A stretch of DNA of 5,826 bases from an uncultured Clostridia bacterium (GTDB lineage: Bacteria; Bacillota; Clostridia; Peptostreptococcales; Anaerovoracaceae), in contig CALZMV010000087.1 of assembly GCA_945788655.1 (NCBI GenBank), positions 1-5,826 on the forward strand. Reading direction: 5' to 3'. Below the pieces are notes generated by a model. It did not search any database and was not told where the DNA came from. It saw only the letters and a program-made list of their open reading frames with translations. Of this stretch, positions 1 through 5,457 are shown piece after piece (the stretch's first letter is position 1; every line of letters begins with the position of its first letter). The translations under genes were made by a program, and so were the position numbers.

Positions 1-384
1 ATGACAACGGTTGTACAGGTATCTTTCATTGATCAAATCGCTGTATTCCGCAGTCTGCCACCCGGTAGGCTTAATATGGCTTATGCTCTTTCGCTCCTCT
101 CTTGGCATAAGTTCCTTGCCAAGCATTGCATATGCAGCTCCGCATCTTCCATAGGAATCAAGTTCACTGTAGGACTCAAAAACATCCTGTTTCAGATCCT
201 CTTCCGTAAATTCCGGCACATTATTGTTAAGAACCACATAGGTCTTGCCGTTGTACTCCTCAACGGTGCTCAGGTCCATAAATGCGCCGCCATAATCCAC
301 AAGATCGTCTACGGTAAAAATGCCTAAAGATGTTCCAATTGCAAGAAACGCAAAAAGAACAACTGCTGAAATCTTTTTCTTCAT
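1..384 (-). CDS. Secreted DNA/RNA non-specific endonuclease, N-terminal part (cut by window edge)
   Basis: An open frame of 128 codons starts at an ATG read from 384 and runs off the left edge without a stop. Residues 1-23 (MKKKISAVVLFAF and on) form a basic start plus hydrophobic segment, a signal peptide or membrane anchor. Residues 44-60 are a short linker-like region with V-V-L-N-N-N-V-P. Residues 78-109 (YGRCGAAYAMLGKELMP, then IKPTGW) and 122-128 (YLYNRCH) match the Endonuclea_NS_2-type beta-beta-alpha metal nucleases, in which the D-R-G-H-like motif carries the general-base histidine. Here the motif is N-R-C-H, and the last visible residue, H128, is that histidine. The metal-binding Asn and the C-terminus lie outside the window. 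The likely role is degradation of nucleic acids outside the cell, for nutrition or DNA processing; this is inferred from the family. AGAGG lies 9 bases before the ATG, and the gene has its own promoter at 429-457. Confidence 0.85.
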   Translation of the reverse strand, partial: MKKKISAVVLFAFLAIGTSLGIFTVDDLVDYGGAFMDLSTVEEYNGKTYVVLNNNVPEFTEEDLKQDVFESYSELDSYGRCGAAYAMLGKELMPREERKSISHIKPTGWQTAEYSDLINERYLYNRCH

Positions 385-428
385 AATGATTGGCCTCTGA
401 ATCCTTTCTACTCAATCAATATTTGTTC

Positions 429-457
429 ATTATACTATATTTCTTCATGAAATGCAA
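429..457 (-). promoter_or_regulatory. Sigma-A-type promoter for the nuclease gene
   Basis: Read on the minus strand, TTGCAT (457-452) is followed by exactly 17 bases and then a perfect TATAAT (434-429). Transcription would start near 422, giving a leader of about 38 bases before the nuclease ATG at 384. The -35 box directly abuts the hairpin at 458-488. This is seen in sequence; activity is inferred. Confidence 0.75.
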
Positions 458-488
458 AATGCACCGCAATTAAAAATTACGATGCATT
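458..488 (-). terminator. 13-bp hairpin, probable terminator of the ABC transporter operon
   Basis: On the minus strand AATGCATCGTAAT (488-476), a 5-base loop TTTTA, and ATTGCGGTGCATT (470-458) pair over all 13 positions, including two G-U pairs. The RNA then continues TTGCATTTC, a weak interrupted U tract. It sits 33 bases after the ATPase stop codon, so a Rho-independent terminator is the simplest reading. The weak U tract and the contact with the next promoter leave an operator or a leaky terminator possible. On the plus strand no T tract follows, so it should act only leftward. Confidence 0.6.
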
Positions 489-520
489 CCGCGTGTGGTT
501 GATTGATATATTATAAGTAT

Positions 521-1237
521 TTAGAGAACTTTCGCAAGGAAGTTTTTGGTTCTCTCATTCTGAGGGTTGTCAAAAAGCTCAGCCGGAGAGCCTGTTTCAA
601 TAATTTTTCCATCGGCCATAAATACAACTTTGTCCGATACTTCTTTGGCAAAACCCATTTCATGGGTTACAACCAGCATAGTCATTCCTTCGTCTGCCAG
701 TTCCTTCATTACATCAAGAACCTCTCCTACCATTTCAGGGTCAAGCGCAGATGTAGGTTCATCAAAAAGGATGATTTCAGGATCCATGGCAAGAGCACGT
801 GCAATAGCTACACGCTGCTTCTGTCCACCGGAAAGATTTCTAGGAAAGGCTTCAGCCTTTTCTTCAAGGCCTACAAGCTTAAGAAGATCCTTTGCCTTCT
901 TTTCTGCCTCCTCTTTAGAAACGCCTTTAACATTAATAGGCGCAATTGTTATGTTGTCAAGAACGTTAAGATGGCTGAAAAGATTGAAATTCTGAAAGAC
1001 CATTGCCATCTTTGTACGCATTTCCTGAATATTTTCTTTAGTTACTTTTTCTCCATCTATTTCTATTGTTCCTTCATCAGGCTCTTCCAGCATATTTAAA
1101 CATCTTAAAAAAGTGCTCTTTCCTGAACCTGATGGTCCGATGATGCATAAAACTTCACCATCATTTACTGTTATATCAACGCCCTTTACCGCATGAAGAT
1201 TAGTAAAGTGCTTATGTATTCCGCTTGCTTTAATCAT
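521..1237 (-). CDS. Polar amino acid ABC transporter, ATP-binding protein (GlnQ/HisP type)
   Basis: This 238-residue protein has the full set of ABC ATPase motifs: Walker A GPSGSGKST at 34-42, Q-loop Q82 in VFQNFNLF, signature LSGGQKQR at 135-142, Walker B IILFDEP at 155-161, D-loop SALD at 163-166, and switch histidine H192 in VVTHEMGFA. The VFQNFNLF and THEMGFA wording and the length of about 240 residues are typical of the PAAT (polar amino acid uptake) subfamily. It should sit on the inner face of the membrane as a dimer and power import through the permease encoded just upstream. The start at 1237 is supported by GGAGG 9 bases ahead, inside the last codons of the permease gene; only 4 bases separate the permease stop from this ATG, so translation is probably coupled. 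The exact amino acid (glutamine, cystine, arginine or other) cannot be told from the ATPase. Confidence 0.95.
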   Translation of the reverse strand: MIKASGIHKHFTNLHAVKGVDITVNDGEVLCIIGPSGSGKSTFLRCLNMLEEPDEGTIEIDGEKVTKENIQEMRTKMAMVFQNFNLFSHLNVLDNITIAPINVKGVSKEEAEKKAKDLLKLVGLEEKAEAFPRNLSGGQKQRVAIARALAMDPEIILFDEPTSALDPEMVGEVLDVMKELADEGMTMLVVTHEMGFAKEVSDKVVFMADGKIIETGSPAELFDNPQNERTKNFLAKVL

Positions 1238-1241
1238 CTGT

Positions 1242-1907
1242 CTATACCTCCTTCGCCATATGCTTTTCTAAAGCATGTACACACTTTGAGAGCGGATATG
1301 TAAGCATCAGATAAACTGCCGCTGCACCTACATATGCAGGGAAAATGTTCAATGATGCCGCACTCCAAAGAGCTGCTTTTCTTAGTATTTCTACTATGCC
1401 TACGTAAGAAAGTACCGACGTTTCTTTTATCAGAGTAACAAATTCATTACCCATGGATGGAATTACAATTCTAAATGCCTGTGGCAGAATAATCAGCTTA
1501 TTTATCTGGCTTTTGCTCATTCCAAGGGACTGAGCTGCTTCAATCTGACCATGATCGACAGCCTGAATACCACCACGGATGATTTCTGCCATATATGCAG
1601 CACTGTTTAAGCCGCATACTACAAGAGCAGGAATTATGAGATGAGGCCAGTTAAAATTGATTCCGTTTTCCTTTAAGAGTACTGGAATTCCATATGCCAT
1701 AATCAGAGCCTGAACTATCATAGGTGTTCCTCTGACAATTTCAATATATGCCTTTGAAATAAGAGAAATAATCTTTGTTTCTGATTTCTTCATCAGTGCG
1801 AAAACCAGACCAAACAATGTACCGATTATAACGGCAACAAGGCTTACACCGACGGTAATTGGCGCCCCTTTCAGGGCAATTAAAAATCCTTTTAAATACA
1901 TTTCCAT
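1242..1907 (-). CDS. Polar amino acid ABC transporter, permease (HisM/GlnP type)
   Basis: This 221-residue integral membrane protein is of the usual length for the family. Hydrophobic segments lie near residues 17-39, 62-78, 88-110 and 187-206. Family marks are V-R-G-T-P at 58-62, the EAA loop starting E123-A-A-Q-S-L-G129 and continuing to L-P-Q-A-F-R146, which docks on the ATPase, and K-E-T-S at 161-164 followed by a hydrophobic run. It would form the membrane channel, probably as a homodimer because only one permease gene is present. The start at 1907 is favoured over the ATG two codons later because AGAGGT lies 9 bases before it. It is the first gene of a two-gene operon with its own promoter at 1959-1987. 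The periplasmic-type substrate-binding lipoprotein normally encoded with these two genes is absent here, so the substrate is undetermined. Confidence 0.93.
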   Translation of the reverse strand: MEMYLKGFLIALKGAPITVGVSLVAVIIGTLFGLVFALMKKSETKIISLISKAYIEIVRGTPMIVQALIMAYGIPVLLKENGINFNWPHLIIPALVVCGLNSAAYMAEIIRGGIQAVDHGQIEAAQSLGMSKSQINKLIILPQAFRIVIPSMGNEFVTLIKETSVLSYVGIVEILRKAALWSAASLNIFPAYVGAAAVYLMLTYPLSKCVHALEKHMAKEV

Positions 1908-1958
1908 ATTAGTTCTACCTCTTCTATATCAATTAACTCTTTGATAACCACGTTTCAT

Positions 1959-1987
1959 ATTATACACATCGGTGCATAAAAATGCAA
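1959..1987 (-). promoter_or_regulatory. Sigma-A-type promoter for the amino acid ABC transporter operon
   Basis: On the minus strand TTGCAT (1987-1982), a 17-base spacer, and a perfect TATAAT (1964-1959) precede the permease gene. The predicted start of transcription is near 1952, giving a leader of about 45 bases. The boxes and spacing are the same as those of the nuclease promoter at 429-457. The -35 box lies inside the 3' arm of the terminator-like hairpin at 1978-2016. Confidence 0.75.
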
Positions 1988-2016
1988 TAGTAATTATGAA
2001 TAATTATTGCATTTTT
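1978..2016 (-). terminator. A/T-flanked hairpin, probable terminator of the deacetylase gene
   Basis: On the minus strand, arms 2016-2005 (AAAAATGCAATA) and 1989-1978 (TATTGCATTTTT) are perfectly complementary over 12 bp. Inside them the sequence is itself a near-palindrome (TAATTAT, then ATAATTA) that can lengthen the stem. The leftward RNA has A's before and a T run at the end of the stem, which fits an intrinsic terminator 15 bases after the deacetylase stop. The arms are symmetric enough to work in either direction, but no plus-strand gene reads into it. The stem is AT-rich, so strength is uncertain. Confidence 0.65.
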
Positions 2017-2030
2017 TCTAATACAATTAA

Positions 2031-2849
2031 CTATTTATTCACTTTGAGATTTTCGATATCCTTAAATACATATCCCTTTGCTTTCCAGCCCTTTATCAGT
2101 TCCTCCAGAATTTCTGCATTAGTCTTAGAAGTGCTGTGAAGAAGCACGATTGCACCGGGATGAATTCTGTCGTTTAACTTATTTAAGGCTTCTTCCCTTG
2201 AAGGCTGTTTATCAACATACCAGTCAACGTAGGCAAGACTCCACAATATGGTCTTATAACCCAGTTCCTTTGCCTGCTTCAGGTTGTTTTCACTGTATTT
2301 CCCTTGAGGCGGCCTGTATAGTTTTTTCATTTTATGACCTGTTGTTTCTTCGTATATACATGACAGTTCCTCAAGTTCCTTCTTAAATGCATCCTTATCG
2401 CTTATGGCTGACATGTCCGGATGTGTCATAGTATGGTTTCCTACAGTATGGCCCTCTTCAACCATTCTCCTTACGATTTCGGGATTTTCTTCAATATAGT
2501 TTCCCACAAGAAAAAATACCGCAGGAACCTTCTCTTTTTTAAGCACATCCAGTATTTTTTCTGTATACCCATTCTCATAACCTGCATCAAAGGTCAGATA
2601 TATGCTGTTTTCCTTGCCGCAATGCGTGTCTATATAGTAAGCATCAAACTCCTTTAGATATTCCGGTGTTGCGTTTCCTATAGGTGCAATACCTTCCTGA
2701 CTGAAGGATAGTCCCCAGTTTCCATCCGCTGCCGTATCTACCGCCTCATGTCCCGCCGGTCCCGTATTGACAAGTCCCATGATTGCAGCCCACATGCATA
2801 TGCCGAAAACCGCTACTCCCAGTGAATAAATCAACATTTTCCTTCTCAT
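2031..2849 (-). CDS. pdaA: PdaA-like polysaccharide (peptidoglycan) deacetylase
   Basis: This 272-residue protein is close to the length of Bacillus PdaA. Residues 5-27 form an uncleaved signal anchor or signal peptide, so the NodB-fold domain (about 80-268) acts outside the membrane. Motifs visible in order: TFDAGYENGYT at 86-96 with catalytic Asp D88, H139-T-M-T-H143-P with the two metal-binding histidines, Y-R-P-P-Q-G-K-Y-S at 178-186, W-S-L-A-Y-V-D-W at 203-210, and L-L-H-S at 236-239 with catalytic-type H238. In Bacillus, PdaA removes the N-acetyl group of peptide-free muramic acid so that muramic delta-lactam of the spore cortex can form; that role is inferred here from similarity. As in PdaA, the second Asp of the classical T-F-D-D motif is missing (here A89). 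The start at 2849 is supported by GAGGTGA 6 bases upstream. That ribosome-binding site lies inside a hairpin (2856-2881), and I see no clear promoter in the 86 bases before the gene. Another extracytoplasmic deacetylase role cannot be excluded. Confidence 0.88.
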   Translation of the reverse strand: MRRKMLIYSLGVAVFGICMWAAIMGLVNTGPAGHEAVDTAADGNWGLSFSQEGIAPIGNATPEYLKEFDAYYIDTHCGKENSIYLTFDAGYENGYTEKILDVLKKEKVPAVFFLVGNYIEENPEIVRRMVEEGHTVGNHTMTHPDMSAISDKDAFKKELEELSCIYEETTGHKMKKLYRPPQGKYSENNLKQAKELGYKTILWSLAYVDWYVDKQPSREEALNKLNDRIHPGAIVLLHSTSKTNAEILEELIKGWKAKGYVFKDIENLKVNK

Positions 2850-2881
2850 AAAAAATCACCTCATTCATATCTATGAGGTGA
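2850..2881 (-). terminator. Hairpin plus T6: terminator of the MFS gene that also buries the deacetylase ribosome-binding site
   Basis: On the minus strand TCACCTCAT (2881-2873), an 8-base loop, and ATGAGGTGA (2864-2856) form a perfect 9-bp stem, followed by TTTTTT (2855-2850) and at once by the deacetylase ATG. Stem plus T run is the form of an intrinsic terminator, placed 55 bases after the MFS stop. The 3' arm contains GAGGTGA, the deacetylase Shine-Dalgarno. The 5' arm contains TCACCTC, identical to part of the 16S rRNA tail that normally pairs with such sites. Structure is seen directly; function as terminator, ribosome-binding-site lock, or both is inferred. Confidence 0.65.
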
Positions 2882-2935
2882 CTTCTTGCCCTATGTATTA
2901 AATTTACCTGTTCAGTTTTTTAGATTTTGTTTATT

Positions 2936-4168
2936 TTAGATTCTGATTATTTTAGTCTTTACCCTTTCAATGCTTATACACAGCAGCAATGCCCCCAGCC
3001 CCGTAATAAGCGTTGAAACAACCAGCATAGTGGAAGCTCCCTTTACATCCAGCATTACACCTCCTGCAAGGCTGGCAAATATTGTGGCAACAGTGGTTAC
3101 TATTGTATAAAGAGCCTGACCTTTGACAGCCTCTCCCTTGTCCATGATTTCATCGATAAAGGATACCATTGCAGGGAGAAATATTCCAAAGGAAGTAAGC
3201 TGGAAAAGCTGTGCAACATATACCATAGTTACACTTCCTGCCAAGGTAGCACAAAGGATCTTGAGTGCAAAGCATATAGCGCCTAACTGCAGAAGCCTCT
3301 TATTGGAAACCCTTCTGTGCACTCTTTCAAAAAGGAATAGCGGCGGTATTTCAAGGAAAGCCATCACGGAAAGTATTCTTCCCATATCCTCGCTGGTCCC
3401 TCCAACATTTTCTACAATCTGAAGCATAAAGCTGTTAAATATTGCGTTACTGAAGAATATGCCTGCAACTCCTAAGTTTACTACCAGGAATATCTTGTTG
3501 CGTTTAATAAACTGTATTAAGTTTATTTCCTCCTGCTGAACGGGAATGTCAGGCGATAAATTCACCTCTTGGTCTGTTTTTTGGATTTCAGCCTTAAGCT
3601 GACAGGCTTTATTGAAATGATGCTTTATTAAAACCAACGTAATGAGCAGAAGCAGCAAGGAGATTTCACCCGCAAGAGGTACCACAATTGTTCCATACCG
3701 CTCTGCCCATGTTCCTAAAACAGCACAGAGTGCTGAAAATGCCAAAGAGCCCATAGCTCTTGTTACTCCAAAGTTTATCTTATATCCACTTTCTTCCAAT
3801 TTAAATGTCAGTGAATTAAACAGCGGCTGTAATGCCGTATTCCATGCAATCATCATTACAAAGATTACAGAAAGTGCAATGCTTGCACCTGTCATAACAA
3901 AGCAGAAAAGCATCATTACCATTATTAAAATGGTGATGATCTGCGTTATTCCGATAAGTGTAATTTTCTTTGATCTGTCCGCCAGGTCAGCAATAAAAGG
4001 CTGCAGAAATACTGCAACTACACTTCCTGCTGCTAAAATCAAACCAATCTGCGAATTAGTATAGCCTCTATCCAGTAGAAATACTGAGGCGAAGTTTAAA
4101 ATAACTGCAAATGCCATCCAATAGGTGGCATGTATGCCTCCATATTCTGTGTTTAATATCTTTCCCAT
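2936..4168 (-). CDS. MFS family transporter (MFS_1-like, LacY/nucleoside-symporter type)
   Basis: This 410-residue, very hydrophobic protein has a pattern compatible with 12 membrane helices in two bundles, joined by a polar cytoplasmic loop at about 190-225. Loop 2-3 carries a motif A remnant, D61-L-A-D-R-S-K-K68. N132-F-G followed by R137-A-M-G-S141 resembles the N-Y-G-x-x-R-x-x-G-S stretch of the LacY/NupG/HcaT-like MFS_1_like group, and the N-terminus near Y16-W17 also fits. Such proteins are proton-coupled carriers of sugars, nucleosides or aromatic acids, but the substrate here cannot be assigned. The start at 4168 is supported by GGAGG 8 bases upstream. The gene is alone in its unit: it diverges from the aldolase gene, and a hairpin with T6 follows its stop. 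A dyad at 4215-4237 over a possible -10 box suggests local control. Confidence 0.85.
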   Translation of the reverse strand: MGKILNTEYGGIHATYWMAFAVILNFASVFLLDRGYTNSQIGLILAAGSVVAVFLQPFIADLADRSKKITLIGITQIITILIMVMMLFCFVMTGASIALSVIFVMMIAWNTALQPLFNSLTFKLEESGYKINFGVTRAMGSLAFSALCAVLGTWAERYGTIVVPLAGEISLLLLLITLVLIKHHFNKACQLKAEIQKTDQEVNLSPDIPVQQEEINLIQFIKRNKIFLVVNLGVAGIFFSNAIFNSFMLQIVENVGGTSEDMGRILSVMAFLEIPPLFLFERVHRRVSNKRLLQLGAICFALKILCATLAGSVTMVYVAQLFQLTSFGIFLPAMVSFIDEIMDKGEAVKGQALYTIVTTVATIFASLAGGVMLDVKGASTMLVVSTLITGLGALLLCISIERVKTKIIRI

Positions 4169-4213
4169 GTCTTATTCCTCCATTATCCCTGTATTACAAC
4201 TTGCTTTTAGAGT

Positions 4214-4237
4214 ATTCTAATAAATGATTATTTAGAA
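4214..4237 (-). promoter_or_regulatory. Candidate -10 box and dyad (possible operator) before the MFS gene
   Basis: An imperfect inverted repeat spans 4215-4237: TTCTAA at one end and TTAGAA at the other, with 8 of 10 arm positions complementary around a 3-base centre. On the minus strand it overlaps TAGAAT (4219-4214), a possible -10 box that would start an MFS leader of about 39 bases. No good -35 box is visible at 16-18 bases. In such AT-rich DNA a chance dyad is quite possible. Confidence 0.3.
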
Positions 4238-4286
4238 AAAACCAAAAGTTATTCTACATCTTTTTGCTACTGTTTTCAATTAAATG

Positions 4287-4295
4287 TGATATAAT
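4287..4295 (+). promoter_or_regulatory. Extended -10 promoter for the threonine aldolase gene
   Basis: TGA directly followed by a perfect TATAAT (4290-4295) makes an extended -10 element; no clear -35 box stands 16-18 bases upstream, which extended -10 promoters can tolerate. Transcription would begin near 4302 and give a leader of about 60 bases. TTGACG at 4305-4310 could be the -35 of a second, weaker promoter, but its -10 partner is poor. Confidence 0.6.
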
Positions 4296-4361
4296 TATTA
4301 CGTTTTGACGTGAAAAAAATAATTGTGAAAATAATAAATTGTCAACACGGAGGTAAACAAA

Positions 4362-5390
4362 ATGCTTTCATTTGAATGTGATTATAACGTAGGTGCTCAT
4401 CCAAAAATTTTGGAGCGACTAATGCAAACCAATATGGAAAAGCTTCCGGGCTACAGAGAAGACCACTACTGCCTAAGTGCCGCCAGAAAGATAAAAGCTG
4501 CCTGCGGTCTCAATGAGTCCGATTCCGATGTTCATTTTCTTGTAGGAGGAACTCAGACCAATCAGGTTGTTATTTCTTCAATGCTTCAGAGCTATGAGGG
4601 AGTTGTTGCCGCAAAGACAGGTCATGTGGCAGTTCACGAAGCGGGTGCCATCGAATATTCAGGTCATAAGGTAATTGAAATACCTTCCCATCAGGGTAAA
4701 ATTCACGCTGCTGAGCTTAAAGAATACATAGAAAATTTTTATAAAGACACCAGCCACGACCACATGGTTTTCCCCGGTATGGTATACATATCCCATCCTA
4801 CGGAATACGGCACTCTATACACAAAAGATGAACTATCGTCTATTGCCGATGTTTGCAGAAGCTTTGAAATTCCATTGTTTTTAGATGGTGCAAGACTTGG
4901 CTATGGTTTAGCAAGCAAACAAGCAGATGTAACGCTTAAAGACATAGCACGATATGCAGATGTTTTCTATATAGGAGGTACCAAGGTCGGTGCTCTTTTA
5001 GGAGAAGCTGTTGTATTTACCAGAAACAATACTCCAAAGCAGTTTGTCACTATGACAAAACAGCGCGGTGCAATGCTTGCAAAAGGCCGCATCCTTGGTA
5101 TTCAGTTTGATACGCTGTTTACTGACGACTTGTACTTTGAAATCAGCAGGAATGCCATAGAAAGGGCTGAAGACCTTAAAGGGCTTCTTAAAGAAAAAGG
5201 TTACAAGTTCTTCCTTGAATCCCCTACAAACCAGCAGTTTGTGATATTGAGCGATGAAAAAATTGCAGAACTTAATGGTAAGGTCTCCTATAGCTACTGG
5301 GAACCTCATCCTGAGGGCACAGTTGTAAGATTTGCCACAAGCTGGGCAACTACAGAGGAAGATATCAGAATGCTTGGCGAAATTCTATAA
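4362..5390 (+). CDS. Threonine aldolase family PLP-dependent enzyme (low-specificity L-threonine aldolase-like)
   Basis: This 342-residue protein has the usual length and layout of the threonine aldolase/beta-eliminating lyase branch of fold-type I PLP enzymes. G-G-T-Q-T-N near residues 62-67 is the phosphate-binding turn. G-H88 followed by H92-E-A-G-A is the region whose histidine stacks on the cofactor (H88 by alignment). D175-G-A-R178-L-G-Y-G holds the Asp that contacts the pyridine nitrogen. Y-I-G-G-T-K208-V-G-A-L holds the Schiff-base lysine. The expected reaction is reversible cleavage of L-threonine or allo-threonine to glycine and acetaldehyde in the cytoplasm (LtaE-like); the family also contains enzymes with other beta-hydroxy amino acid substrates. 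The start at 4362 follows GGAGGT by 7 bases. No terminator hairpin follows the stop, and an EamA transporter gene begins 67 bases later, suggesting a shared transcript. Confidence 0.85.
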   Translation: MLSFECDYNVGAHPKILERLMQTNMEKLPGYREDHYCLSAARKIKAACGLNESDSDVHFLVGGTQTNQVVISSMLQSYEGVVAAKTGHVAVHEAGAIEYSGHKVIEIPSHQGKIHAAELKEYIENFYKDTSHDHMVFPGMVYISHPTEYGTLYTKDELSSIADVCRSFEIPLFLDGARLGYGLASKQADVTLKDIARYADVFYIGGTKVGALLGEAVVFTRNNTPKQFVTMTKQRGAMLAKGRILGIQFDTLFTDDLYFEISRNAIERAEDLKGLLKEKGYKFFLESPTNQQFVILSDEKIAELNGKVSYSYWEPHPEGTVVRFATSWATTEEDIRMLGEIL

Positions 5391-5457
5391 AATACAGTAA
5401 AGAATGCAGTAATAAATATCATAAATAACATAATAATCAACAACTAGAGGTACTAAC

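Noticed and set aside
1..327. Plus-strand open frame of 108 codons at the left edge
   Set aside because: It is antisense to the nuclease gene, whose signal peptide, ribosome-binding site, promoter and family motifs all support the minus strand.
503..1099. Long plus-strand open frame of 198 codons opposite the ABC ATPase gene, and another at 567-995
   Set aside because: Both are antisense to a gene with complete ABC motifs, have no ribosome-binding site of note, and translate to unstructured, compositionally odd sequence. They are shadows of the real gene.
2915..2957. Three near-copies of TTTTAGAT spaced about 15-16 bases over the 3' end of the MFS gene
   Set aside because: The copies are short, imperfect and AT-rich, and two lie in or beside the coding end. 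This is best explained by base composition; no function is suggested.
3642..4064. Plus-strand open frames inside the MFS gene (3123-3422 and 3642-4064)
   Set aside because: The minus strand has a 410-codon membrane protein with a good start site; the plus-strand frames show no recognisable domain.
4301..4312. ACGT...ACGT short inverted repeat near the aldolase transcription start
   Set aside because: The arms are only 4 bases and ACGT is self-complementary, so it is likely to arise by chance and cannot be claimed as an operator.
4169..4361. Possible riboswitch or T-box in the leader of the aldolase gene
   Set aside because: The predicted leader is only about 60 bases, AT-rich, and has no stable stem, T-box sequence or terminator, so no riboswitch can be supported.
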